Origin: Chamaecrista fasciculata
Lineage: Eukaryota; Streptophyta; Magnoliopsida; Fabales; Fabaceae
Assembly: GCA_003254925.1 (NCBI GenBank)
Contig: QANZ01023192.1
Location: 1-64,000, forward strand
Direction: 5' to 3'
DNA: 64,000 bases
The notes under the pieces are model-generated. The model was not told where the DNA came from and did no database searches. It saw only the letters and a program-made list of their open reading frames with translations. Each line of letters begins with the position of its first letter. Position 1 is the stretch's first letter. This document shows positions 47,102 to 59,408 of the stretch, one piece after another. A program made the translations under genes and the position numbers.

Positions 47102-49815
47102 TAGATTTGCTTTTTCACCCTTTTTGTTTCACAATTACAATGATCGATCGATGTAATTGATTTCTTTATTACCCTACTCTTTTGTCTATGAAAAACCACC
47201 GTTTCAATGTCTTCTTGTCACTGCTGCTGGGTGAGCAGTCCATCAAGAACAAATTTCCTTCAAACTGTGTCAGTTTGTAAGTGTCCGCAAACATCAAATA
47301 CTGGTATTAATTAAACACAAACAATGATGCAGAAAATTAAATTAAAACATCAACGAATTGGTTACTATATACCTTCTCATATAATGAATTTAGGATATAT
47401 ATATGTTGTATTATAATATTGGACTTGACCCTCAGGCTACACGTGCAGTCGTCGTCAACAGCTTCTGCAACTCAACCATATTTTTTGAGTCAACTAATTA
47501 ATTAAAACTGCTTACGAATGAATGATTATGGTTGCACCCATTTTTATAAGGTTAAGATGAGTGCTTAATTAAGAACCAAAATGTGCAACAAAAATGAGTT
47601 GATAAATAAGGTATGTATGGTATATTGTGATTTAGGATTGCACGGATCATACATGTTACAAGATGTGACTATCTATGAGGAATTGAACATTGACTGAGTA
47701 TTGAGTCACCTGAATATCCAGATCCATGGAGACAATCCAGTCTGGCCATGGATTAAAATTATTTAACATAAATAGTTTGTGTCGGTCAAAATGCAGATAC
47801 CCCTTGGAACAATAGGATCAAGCAGATAGAACGTGTTGTTGTCCTTTGTACTTGATCCTACCCAAATTTCAGGTTATTTTATTTTATTTTTCGTTCGTGT
47901 AGAGAGCGTGGAATTTCCTGTCAAAAAACTGAATAAAAGTGTGGGATTTCTAGTTTTACAAAATAATGAGTTAGGATTTTTTTAAAAAAATTACGGTCAA
48001 AGAATCTTATCTGGGCACTAAACTACAAAGCAACGAGATTCTCTCTTTTTAACTAGTATTTTTTCTGTTTCTCCTTCCTAGGAGGAACAATGAAGATAAG
48101 AAAGAACATTCCCCGAGGTGAAACATGGTAAGTCGAATCAACTCATTTTAAATATGCAAAATGGCAAAGACATGTAGGGCCAGGAGCCCAGGACACTAAA
48201 TGTTTACTACAGAGAAAACTCGAAAACCATACCGATACATATATTTTGAGTGTGAAATATGTTGTTAATGAATCTCATTTTCAGTAAAATTATTATATTC
48301 CATATTTTTTAACAACTGAGCATATAACTTAAACAAGAGAAATGAAAAACCGGAATCACCCAACCACACCCAATGCAATTCTCTAAAGAGCTAAGAAATG
48401 AGGAGAGGTATAGTATAGGAATTGAAATTTGTAAAAAGATAATCAGAGAGGTCAGAGGTTGAAATCGTGGGAATGGACCTACCTGAACTCAAAATGATGA
48501 AAAACGGAGCTGTCAGCCTGTCACTTTTAGATCCAACGCACGACCTTCACATTCGAATATGTATAAATTAATACAAATGATTAAAGATAATAATTTCCTT
48601 AATTGACATGACGCAACAACTGCCAACACCAGCATATATAACTAATCTCTAAGTCTCTCCAATAAATCCCTCACCACAAAAATACAAAAACATCATAAAA
48701 TTAGGCACCAATAAATTCATCTGAGAATCCTCTGTACAAGGGGTCGCCATCAATTTTGGTCGTCCAAAGATACTTGTTTGTTTCACTCCAAAGGTTTATG
48801 AGAAACAGACTGTAAAAAATAATAAAATTTTTAAAAAAAAAATTGTGGCCCGAATCAGGTACGGGGGCCCCTATTGAACGGCCATGTGCTTTTCCCCCTT
48901 GGGTAAAACCAATGCCTGTTTCCAAAAACTCAGCGTCTCCTATATACTCTTAACAAAAAAAGCGAGGCAGAAAACCAAATTTTTAACATTATTTTTTGAA
49001 GTAAGAGCCATGGACAAAATGAGTTGTCAAATCATTGTTCAACACAAATGGCACCCTCAATGAGCAAATTAATGTATTCATTGCGGGGTTTAATCATGGT
49101 AAATTTCAAGTAGATGAGACGTGATATGTATGTGTGTGTAGGATGTGAAATCAATGTCATCCGAAACCAATGGAACCAAAAATATATATAAGGGCCAGGA
49201 GCAGAAACAAATCTATACAAATGCAAAAGGCCGATCGAATCGACGAAAAGGCGGCATTTTTTTTCGTCTTTTTCAGCAGAAATCAATCTTTCTTTTGCTT
49301 TGTTCCTTTAATAGGACCATGCCACTTTGCAGTTATATATATAATATTCGGAAGGAGATGAGATGGAAAAGAATGAGAAAAGGAGATTTGAGATTTGAGA
49401 TTGATTTTGCGCAATGACATACGAAATTGGAATATATAATCCTTTGACGTTATGCAGAGAAAAGAAAGAGGAGAATAAGAGTTATATATTGCACACCTGA
49501 GTTACGGGGTGAGACTTATTAAATCGAATGAGAATCGATATTAGCAGAGGCGATGGAAGTGCATTAAGGAACCTGAGAATTAGATCAATATTTAACAAGA
49601 ATATATGGTTGAAAATGCAAGAAGGAGAAAAATAGATTAGCATATAATAACAGAATTGCATATATATAAATGAGAGTGTTATAAGAAAGAAAAGAGAAGA
49701 AGAAACGGAACCTTAATTGGAAGTATGAAGTAGCTGCCGTGAAACTCAAAAAGCGAGGGAGAGGGCGGAGATACAAGAGAGGAAAAGAAGAAGGGAGGAA
49801 AGAAAGGGTTTAGGT
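47102..49815 (-). other. Upstream region of TPP, possible 5'UTR intron
   Basis: No coding sequence is recognised. A pyrimidine-rich stretch read on the minus strand at about 49715-49795, immediately downstream of a TATA box, looks like a 5'UTR. It ends at a plausible donor, AATTAAG/GTTCCG, near 49712. If it belongs to TPP, a ~2.5-kb intron would span most of this region, with acceptor near 47160-47230. A GC-rich patch around 48845-48920 is unexplained. Confidence 0.35.
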
Positions 49816-49830
49816 GTATATTTATATAAA
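49816..49830 (-). promoter_or_regulatory. Candidate TATA box, minus strand
   Basis: Reads ATTTATATAAATATAC on the minus strand, followed about 30 bases downstream by a CT-rich leader. It is the best promoter-like signal upstream of TPP; the assignment is inference. Confidence 0.4.
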
Positions 49831-51649
49831 TTAAAGGGAGACGTGCACATATCATGGATGGTAGTTTTTTTTTTGGCCGAAATCATGGATGGTAGTTTGA
49901 TTTGATCATGATTCTCTCATAATGATTAATGTATTTTCTTTTCTTTTTTTTTTGGCCAATCGATTAATTAATGTATTTTCGTAATATGGAAATTAAAGGA
50001 AAGTAATATATATGGAAATAAATATTGGTAAAGATGGAAAAGAAAAATGGGAATAAAAATAATAGGAATTGGGTGGGGACAAAAATGAAAAATGAAAGAG
50101 TGAAGTGATGATCGATGTAAAGAAGATGAGTGGAGAATGTGATTGGTGTTGGTGGTACAAGAGCAGAGGTGGAGTGAACACGTGTAAGAAAGGAATTACA
50201 AGAGTGCTGAAATGGTGACATCTGTAAGCATAGTAATGACGTGGCCATGTGTCAGGGTTGGGCCCACAACGCAAGCAAAGAACCAACATATTTTGCGCTC
50301 ATGTCCCTTGCACATAGGGATGGTCAAAATACTCATACCCAACGAGACTTTAAAAATTATTCCATGGGTATGAGTTTTGATCCGTACCCATCCTTAATGG
50401 GTACGGGTTGGTGGTACCCTATTCGTTTCCTACCTATTTACCCATTAGTAATAATAAATATATTTTTATATATAAAAAATATAATACTTTAACACTTTTT
50501 ATTGAAAAAATATTAAAGTTTTTATAAATATTAAAATATTTTATTAATTCATTCACATTTATGATTTATTTTTTAATTTTTAGTAGTTATAGATGTAAAA
50601 AGTTAGATGAATATAATTTTTATATTAATAAAAAATAATTTATTTTAAAATTTTTTCGAGTTCGTGTTTGGGTATGGGGATTAGACTACCAAGCGAGTGC
50701 AGGTATGGGTATGAGAATTGATTTTGATACCCGCTCACATATGGGTATGGGTTATTATAGTACCCTACCCATCATCATCACTACACTTTCACGCAGCGCT
50801 GGCATTCTTCCCTCACCCAAATCTTTCTCCTCTTTACATTCTTTTTCCTTCTTCTTCATCTTCTATCTCCTCAATCTTTTCAAGTTTATTTACATTTCTT
50901 TTTGTGAAATATAAGAGAGAAATTAAAAATATAATTTTATATATTTTTATTTTATGAATTTTATATTTTATTTTTTTTATTCTTTCTTTTTCTCTCTAAT
51001 TATAAAAAAATATTAAAAAAAATTCTACAAGATCCAATTTCCTTCCTCTCTCTCTTAATAAAGTGTAACTTGACATAGCTCTATTTCTATATTACTTCAC
51101 TTTTTTAAATTTATATTTTAATAATGAGTCTCATAAAAAAAATATTTTATTTTTAATTATATAGATTACGTTTCTATTGAAAATTAAAAGATTTAAATAA
51201 TATCTAAATTAAGATATCATTGCTCACCTATAAATTAAAGAAAAACATTGAAAACTGAAGTGAGAGTGTAATAAGACTAGCAGGATCAAAGAGAAGAATA
51301 GGTAAATGAGAGGAAATAATACAATTTGCGAAAGGTTTAATGGAGTGAGATCGAGTAGACAAGAATATCACAATTAATTAATTAGATCAGGTGTATCCGT
51401 GTATATATAAATCATCATCTTATATATTTAAGATCCAAATAAAAACTGATCTAAGCATTTAAGACTAGAAGATAATTTTGACGAAAATATGAGTCACTAG
51501 TCATGTTTTAATTTAATTTGAAGATCATGAATCATGATATATCAAGAATCAGCAGATCTTCTCCATTTACTCTTTATATTTTTTTTTGTTGCATTCTAGA
51601 GAGATAAAATAAGAGGTTTTTGAGAAAAAGTGTGATTCTTACAAAATAA
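49831..51649. other. Intergenic, with a possible hAT-like MITE
   Basis: Around 50318-50790 the DNA has TAGGGATGGTCAAAATACTCATACCC and further GGGTATGGGT / TACCCATC phrases at both ends, separated by AT-rich filler. It resembles decayed hAT-type MITEs, but terminal repeats are weak and target duplications do not match, so this is tentative. No gene. Confidence 0.35.
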
Positions 51650-51850
51650 TTAGGATAAATTACAGTTTGGTATCCTTTGGAGCTATTTTATAATTTTAAC
51701 CATAATAAATTTCAAAATTTGTTATGGTTAAAATTATAAAATAGCTCCAAATGGTACCAAAGTGTTAATGGTGAATAACACAAGGTACCAAAGTGTCAGG
51801 TTTCAAACCACAGGATACCAAAGTGAAATAGGGTCAAATCACATTTTAGC
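51650..51850. mobile_element. TIR element family, copy C
   Basis: Starts AGGATAAATTACAGTTTGG and continues with GGTACCAAAGTGTTAATGG, GGTACCAAAGTGTCAGG and GGATACCAAAGTGAAATAG. A central AT-rich inverted repeat (ATTTTATAATTTTAACCATAA and its complement) forms a stem. Right terminus slightly truncated relative to copy A. Confidence 0.6.
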
Positions 51851-52799
51851 CCAAGATGACAATGATTAATTACAACATGGTCTTTCATTCCGGTGAAAGA
51901 CCATTTTATCCTTTGTGATGGGTGATTGAATGTATTAGAGTATAAGTAATTATAAGTATATATATAGGGGTATAAGTGTAATTGAGTGTGTTTGATTATA
52001 AAAAAATCATGATTATAATTTAATAGAAAAAAACATAAATAAACATGCTTATTACAATTATAATCTATAATGTCTTTCTAAAATATACATAAAATGCAGA
52101 GAAAGAGACTGAGGATTTACTTCCTGATATATATCACTTTTTAGTTTTGATTTCCACTATGGTTTGAAATTACAAGGATGAAAAAAGAAAAAGAATGGTT
52201 GGGCAAGGTATCTGGAAGACTGGATCGTGATGGTATGAGGTTGAGGCGGGCCCACCATCTAAGCTGGCAAATCAAAAGTATTTTGAATATGGGTTCAAAA
52301 TTAACAAGGAACACGTTGGGAATTAGTCAAATTGTGAGTTCAAAAGTTGTTGGGTTCTAAAAGTTATCATTAAAACTATAATAATTAATTTTTGTTTTCA
52401 CAGTAATTATTAGTTGAAGAATATATATATATATATATTATGAAAAAAATCATATATTATCGTCTTATAAGTAATTTAGAATACAAGGCTTTTGAGAGTT
52501 GCCCTGTTGTCATTATTGTGACTGAGAATGTGAACGAACTTCTTATTGTATTAGAAACGAGTATATATATAGTTCCATTGAGGAACAATTTTTTAAGAAA
52601 ATTTATTTCTGAAACATGAAGCTAATTAACTGCTTATGAAAAGTTCCTGCAACTACTTTTGGTGTCTAGCCTTCGATAATTAATTATCTGTCACTGTTAC
52701 CAATTACTCTTATGTTTCCCTTGACATTAATCTCACTCCTTTATTTTAACCAACTTCTTGTAATGAATTGCCATAAGTTTTCTTGTTTGAATAATTGTT

Positions 52800-52985
52800 A
52801 AAATTATGAAAAATAGCCCAAAAAATGTTAAGTTTCATTAGTTTTTTAACAGATTTAAAACTCAGTTGCTCAGGGTATTAAAGTGTTAATGGAGAGTACT
52901 ACAAGATACTAAAATATCACTTTTAAAATTACAAGGTATCAAAGTAAAATATGACCAAACTAAATGGTACCAAGGTGTAATTTAA
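52800..52985. mobile_element. TIR element family, degraded copy D
   Basis: Contains GGGTATTAAAGTGTTAATGG, GGTATCAAAGTAAAATATG and terminal GGTACCAAGGTGTAATTTAAC. Same family as 506-928 but more diverged; left end not resolved. Confidence 0.5.
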
Positions 52986-55900
52986 CAAAAAAAAAATGTT
53001 AATCACTTGGCTATATATAAACGATAGTGATCAAGTTGTCACTGCATGATTTCAAATAACTTAAACTAATTATAAACAAAGTCATGCACAAATAAATCTG
53101 TAAGCTACCAATGTTTTTTTTTTTTTTTATTACTTCCAGATCTTAAAACAAAACTACGCTAATTGATCCCTCTCTGATTAATATTTTATTTTAATGTCAA
53201 ATTGTATATAAAATGAAAAACGTTTAATTGAAGTTGGCATTCAGCATTCATGAAAATGATTGTTAGTGTCTCAATTCATTAATAATTTTATATGGAAATT
53301 TCGTTTATTGTCTTAACAGGTATTATTTTAGTTATTTCAGTTATTTTAAGATTATGAAAATTAACATTGTCATTCAATTTCGTCAATTTTCATGCCTCCG
53401 GACAAAATTAATGAGAACCCGTTCATCCTTTCGCGATGCAATTATACGTGAGTATGTGTATGTACGTCATAATCTTTATCATTACTATTTGACAAGCATA
53501 ATAATCTTTATTAACTTGGTGTAATCGTAAGCCTATGCATAATCTCATGTCTCTCGTCTAATGCTTGTTATATTAATACATAAGCTTTTCACATGTCTGA
53601 GAGGGCAAAATACACAACACCTTGAAGAACTTCACTATCAAACTCATATTATACTAATACAAGTATACAACAATAATGTTGTTTTGTTTGTGATTGAAAA
53701 GTACTTTTTTTTTTCATGAAAATCATGACATTATGTTTAATATTTCCAAAATTCAAGAGAAGATCAGATACCAAATAATGCAAGCTAAGAGTCGATCAAC
53801 AATCAATTATTATTGATCCAGTTTATTGAGGATCTTGGATAATTGAGTCTTGATCAGTATAGAAGAATAATGGACTAATTGGATCAATAATGGACCCTCA
53901 CTCACTCTCATCTCTCTTCATTCAGCCGCCGCATCTCTTCACCTCTTCATTCACTCTCAGCCCTAATTGTCTCTGACACTCTTTGTCTTCATCGACTTTG
54001 TCTTCTTGCTTTATTGTCTCCGTCTTCATCCACCATCTCCGTCTTTGTCCGCCATTTCCGTCTTCGTCTTCTTGCTTCGTCAGCTTCGTGAAATTGTTTG
54101 TGATTTGCTAATTTCATCTGAAACTGTTTGTGTCTTTGTGATTTGCGAATTTCATCTGTTTTGGGACTAAATAGCAAGTGTATGTGTGTGTCCATAGGCC
54201 TAATTTTTGTCTGTTCCAATTCCATTTCGTCTTTAAACTGATTTGTAAAAAAATTAACAGCTCTAATTTTTTTTTTCTTTAAAAAAGTGGATTGGCCCTA
54301 CCTAATGGTAAATTGACCCGACTTGACACGATCCCGAGTCCATCGGGTCTCAGGCCGGACCCGAGTATGAATTCTGGCCCAATTAATTAATCGGGCCGGG
54401 TCTTGGGTCAGGGTCAAATTAGGCCCGGGCCGTGTACACCCCTAAAAAGTGCTATATTTTGAAAATCCAAATCTCCACCGTTAAATAACGTATGAGGTAA
54501 ATTCATCCTATTTTTACAATTTTTTTTATTTAAAATGATATTACGAGAGAGACCTTGAAAAATAAATTGATGTAACAATCTCACTTTTTATCACTGCCTT
54601 TCTTTTTTTTTTTTTGAATAAATCAGCTTTGTTTTATTTGTTTCTTATATATGAAAAAACTGATTTAATTTGATGGTGAGCTTAAAGCTAAGCCTCCAAA
54701 CTTCAACATTCCTTAGTATAAACTATATATGGTTTAAAATTTTGTCCCGTTTAAATAATAAAAAATGGAAGACGAGAGCGAAAAGAAACAGGATACTATA
54801 ATTGCGTTATACATAATGGTAATGAAAGACTTTTTTGAAACAAAGATCAGAGAGATTTCCACAAAGAAATAGAAACAAAGATATTTTGAAACGTCAGATT
54901 ACCAAAATGCTAGTAGCATGCTGGGAAGTTACTTTCCTCGGAGGTTTCGGGAGAACCAGAGGAAACATTTTTCAACTTTCTAATAACAATAATTAATAAC
55001 GTTGGACTTTTCCGAACAAGACGCAAGACAAGTTTTTGACTTCATTACCATTTTTTTAGTTTGTAATTAACGGTAATTAATCACCGGATATATAGTTTTC
55101 AAACTTTCCATTGTGAGTTTGTGACAGAAGAGACGCGAGGAAAATGAAGGTGGTAATAAGAGGGTGGGCGATTTGTTAAACTCAAAGTGGGACCAACACA
55201 TAACACATATTTGATTATCTTTTATATTACGTACGATGATGACATATACCAAACAAGAATTGGATGCCTCAATGAGAAACATTATAATGCCTGTACTCCG
55301 ACGCGTTCCATAGTTTGGTTCAATAGTAATTGCCACCAAACTATGCATTATATAAATTGTTCAACTTGACATTTTCATCACCTTAATTTGCCCTTTGAAT
55401 GGCACTTCTGTAATTACTTATTTCTACCAATGCACCATTCTGTAACACCATTAAAATAGCTTCCTACACGACTTTGAAAATAGCCCATACTTATGGCCAA
55501 ATCTGTGATCCCGAGTGCATATATACTTCGAAGTGCAAGCTGCTAAGGATGGAATTCAAGTATCGACATTAATTTGCAAATTAAAGTAAGGAAGCCATCA
55601 TGAGGCTTTGGTTTCATTTTTGTGTTCGCTATATATATATTTTTTAGATAGACGTATTCTTTGAAATACTGTAAATATTAAATATCATCATATCTCTTAA
55701 CGATATTCAAATACAAATTTACTCCAGCATAGTCGTGCTGCAGGAAATTGACTCACTTCTATTAAACCCAACCTCCATGGATGGGATGTGGTTTTATTTG
55801 CATATATCAAAATCATAACTCATTAATTAGCATCCGCGCTGCCAGATAGATCCTCTTAATAGGTCCAATTGGTAAAACAAATTTAAAACGTATATTCCAG

Positions 55901-56464
55901 GAATACAGTATTATTGTAAATTTCTTCCTAAATACATCGACAATTTTGATGCACGTACGTGTGCGTGTTATATATATATATAGGTATCGCGTATATGATG
56001 TATTAGCTACTTTTCGCCGCAGCAAAAAGTTGGATTGAAACTTTTGCAGGTTTTAGACGTAAAGTATCCTATACTCTGGTAATTAACGACGATGATTAAA
56101 ACGTACGTACGTAATAATATTTTTTTATTCCTTGTTTGTTGTTTATATACATCTAATCTATATCTATATCTATATCTATATGTTTAAGAATTCTTTTGGT
56201 TGGTCAAAAATAATTAAATTAAAAATTAAAAAAATTAAAAATAAATATGTGAAACTTGATAATTGATTAACTATATAGATAATGTGAAAGAGAAAGTAAT
56301 AAATGATATTTAAGAAAGTGAAAACTTATTATTTGGTCTTTTAATTTTCACACTTTTAACAATTTAATCCTTGAATAATAAAAATATACTATTTAGTCAC
56401 TGAATAATTACAAATGTTAAATCAAACGTTACATACATATTTAACGGGCACGAAAAACCCCTAA
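52986..56464. other. Intergenic, no gene recognised
   Basis: AT-rich, with a TC-rich segment at about 53885-54110 (repeated TCCGTCTTCGTC-like phrases). A GC-rich patch at 54290-54445 (GGGCCGGGTCTTGGG, ending TGTACACCCCTA) has the look of one end of a hAT-type MITE. (TATATC)n-like repeats lie near 56158-56182. I found no supported coding sequence. Confidence 0.45.
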
Positions 56465-56643
56465 TCTTATATTATATGGCTCCATACCTTTCTGGTTGTC
56501 CACATTTTAAAACTATAGTACAAAATTAATAATAAGAGAAAAATTATTATTTGATCCTTTCTTTTTTACTGTGTTAACGATTTAGTCCCTCATTTATTTT
56601 ACATACATATTTGCGTGCCCGTTAAGGCACGCAAAGCCTCTAG
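56465..56643 (+). mobile_element. Mini-Helitron 1 (non-autonomous, 179 bp)
   Basis: Begins TCTTATATTATATGG after an A and ends CTAG before a T (A^T insertion). Its 3' end is preceded by a hairpin at 56611-56634: TTGCGTGCC / GGCACGCAA with a short loop, then AGCCTCTAG. TC start, 3' hairpin and CTRR end at an AT site are the Helitron signature. No coding capacity. About 85-90% alike to mini-Helitron 2. Confidence 0.82.
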
Positions 56644-57329
56644 TATATATATATATATGTATTTATATATATGTATGCATGTATATATGTCTTTGTATGG
56701 GGTATGTGTGTTTCATACAAATACAACACATACAAGAAGAGAACAAGTTCGAGAAAGAGAGAGTAGGAATCAAGTGGGAAACCCAAGGTCCACCATAAGT
56801 TTAATTTTGTTTTTTTGCTTCTTAATTTCCTCTTGTATATAATATGAATGAGATAGAAATAATAAAGAGTTAGTCTATCAAAATATAATAAAATTAAATT
56901 TAAATTTTTGTTTAGTAAAACGTTTGATATATCTCGCATCAAACGTGTGTAATTAACATTTAATGTCAAATAATATATTGAATAAAATTATCTCAAGTGA
57001 AAAACATTCGTGGAAAACTAAAAAAAATGTATCTCGCATTAACTTAAGATGAAGATTATATTGTTTGACAACACCTGCATTGACAACACCACACATGTAC
57101 GTATGTTTAAGATATAAGACTAATGATTACGTACAACAAGTAATTGAGAATACAGTGTATGCGAGGTTGGACGACACATATATTCACAAACTAACGACGA
57201 CACGCAATTTCAAACCGCGCACCTCATTGTTTTATATACCTTATAGATTCCATGATTAGAGTTTTCCCTTCCAGAACACCGAACCTAAGTTGGCAATATT
57301 TAGTATTACATACATTATATATACTAGAG

Positions 57330-57400
57330 GATTATATATATACTAGAGGCTTGGCGTAACGGGCACACTAATATGCATGTAACGTTTGAATTGATTTAAA
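57330..57400 (-). mobile_element. Helitron 3'-end remnant, opposite strand
   Basis: On the minus strand this reads GTGTGCCCGTTACGCCAAGCCTCTAGT, a degraded version of the hairpin-CTAG-T terminus of the two mini-Helitrons. The body was not delimited. Confidence 0.5.
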
Positions 57401-57836
57401 ATTAAAGAGTACATACAATTTTTATATTGATAAATGAGTAAGTTTGAGACCAATTCAAAAAATTATAAAAATATGTAAGATTCATCTAAAATAAATAAAA
57501 TATTTATGATTAATTTGAAATTATCTCATAAATAAAATATTTATAAATAATTTGAAATTTTAAATATGTAAAATATTATTAAATTTTAAATATTCTTTAT
57601 TACCAAATTCTAAATCACTGTCTAAATATTGGAAGGGGAGATGAAAATAAATCTGTGAGGGAAATGTGCATATATGAGGATAACTGTTAGTGAGTTTATG
57701 GTTTTATGCGGAGAACGTGGGGATTTAAAATATTTAGATATTAATTAATATAGATTTTAGTTGTATTATACAGACTATAGTTTTAATTGCTAACCGACCA
57801 GAAAGCATCGGACGCATATATATCAGTTTATATCTA

Positions 57837-58016
57837 TCTAATATTATATGGCTCCACCCCTTTCTGGTCGTCCATGTTTAAAACTATAGTCTATAAAATT
57901 AAAAATAAGAGAAAATTTATTATTTGGTCTCTCTTTCTTTACTAAGTTAACAATTTAGTCATTGATTTATTTTACATACATATTTGCGTGCCCGTTAGGG
58001 CACGCAAAGCCCCTAG
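57837..58016 (+). mobile_element. Mini-Helitron 2 (non-autonomous, 180 bp)
   Basis: Begins TCTAATATTATATGGCTCC after an A and ends CCCCTAG before a T. The 3' hairpin at 57984-58007 is perfect: a 10-bp stem TTGCGTGCCC / GGGCACGCAA with loop GTTA. Same family as 56465-56643. Confidence 0.85.
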
Positions 58017-58017
58017 T

Positions 58018-58787
58018 ATATATATATATATATTTTGGTAAAAGATGCAACTCATTACAGGATAGAAAGTTCAACAGATACAGTATTACGTACATTATTC
58101 ATATGACTTAATATACAAATGCAATACGAGTTCTCCATTCACACTGTTAATTAATACTGTGCTCCAATTCATGATGATGGACCGATTATGTTTTCAGCAA
58201 CCCTACGGAACGCCTTAAGGTGAAGTCAAACTTCCCGTCCCTAGCTACAATTTAAATTGTAGACGCTTCATCTTCATCATTTCCTCTCATTGAAGACAAA
58301 AATTAGGTATCATTATAAAGATATTAGGTTGAAATGTTGAATACTCAAATTGGTCTTATGTCTTTACCTCTAAGTTTGTTTTGATCCTTTATCTTTCATA
58401 ATGTTCAAATATATATTTCTATAATAATTCATTTTGATCCAAAAGTATTCAAATTGGCCTTACCTCTTTTATTTTAAGTTCAAATGCGACTAGTTAAGAG
58501 GTATAACTTGCTGTTGACAAATACTTTTTTATTTAGTTGGGATCGCCAATAAATAAGTCAAAATTTTTTAAATAACATTTCTTAATTACATTTTTGCTAT
58601 GAGATTGTTCAGTAAATAAACGACACTTTGATAAGTGGCCAAAATTTTATATATGACTAGTTAGGGAAAAAGTGAGAACATTAATTTTTGACTAATTATA
58701 GAAAAGAAAAAATCTGAAGATTTATGATTGAAATTATTAAACAGCATTCTAGTAAAGATATATATATATATATTTTTCCATAAGTAT
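58018..58787. other. Intergenic, no gene recognised
   Basis: (TA)n immediately after the mini-Helitron, then AT-rich DNA up to the Ty3-type LTR. No gene or further repeat recognised. Confidence 0.5.
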
Positions 58788-59408
58788 TGTCACGGACTTA
58801 GATTTTCACCCTATCTAAGTGACCGTGCGGCCTTGTACTTTCGCCTCTAAGTACTAGTCAGCCTCTCAAAACTCTCACAACTCACACTCAAGAGAGTAGT
58901 GGAAGTGATTAAGGGAACACAAGAGATGAAGAACTTAGGAATGCTCCACTAAATACTCAATTACCACTCAACTCTTGGTTGGTACAAATGAGAGAGCCTA
59001 CTCCTATTTATAGCCATTCCACCTCCTTAATGGATGGTGGAGATCAATTTGATCCTACGGTCTAAAATGATTCTCTAGATCCTTCTATACAATTCTACTA
59101 TGTACATGAAGTATCTTCTCCTCTTCATAAGGTTCTAGAGCCTTCTACCATAGTCTAGGCTACTAGGCTTCCACAAGCTTCTAGAACCTTCTACATCCTT
59201 CTAGAGTTGTGTAGAGACTTCTAGATCTTTCTAGATAGTTCTACACCCTTCTAGAAGATTCCACACTCTTCTAGAACATTCTAGACTCTTCTAGAACATT
59301 CTACACACTTCTACACAATTCTAGTACTTTCTAGAGAATTCTTTCATTCTCTAGTCTTATGGAGAGAATTCTAGAGAATTCTTGAGCCTTCATAGGCGGG
59401 TCGTGACA
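58788..59408 (-). repeat. 3' LTR of the Ty3-type element
   Basis: 621 bases; includes TATA CTATTTATA (59004-59012 on +, TATAAATAG on the element strand) and the heat-shock-element cluster at 59179-59301. The gag-protease reading frame runs about 12 codons into it before its stop at 59371. Confidence 0.92.
59179..59301 (-). promoter_or_regulatory. Heat-shock-element cluster, left LTR
   Basis: Four perfect three-unit elements of the form TTCnnGAAnnTTC (GAAnnTTCnnGAA on the element strand) at 59179-59191, 59249-59261, 59269-59281 and 59289-59301, plus many single TTCTAGA half-sites. Confidence 0.7.

Noticed and set aside
54290..54445. GC-rich patch as a CpG-island promoter
   Set aside because: The phrase structure (GGGCCGGGTC, TGTACACCCCTA) matches the ends of common hAT-type MITEs, and no gene follows.
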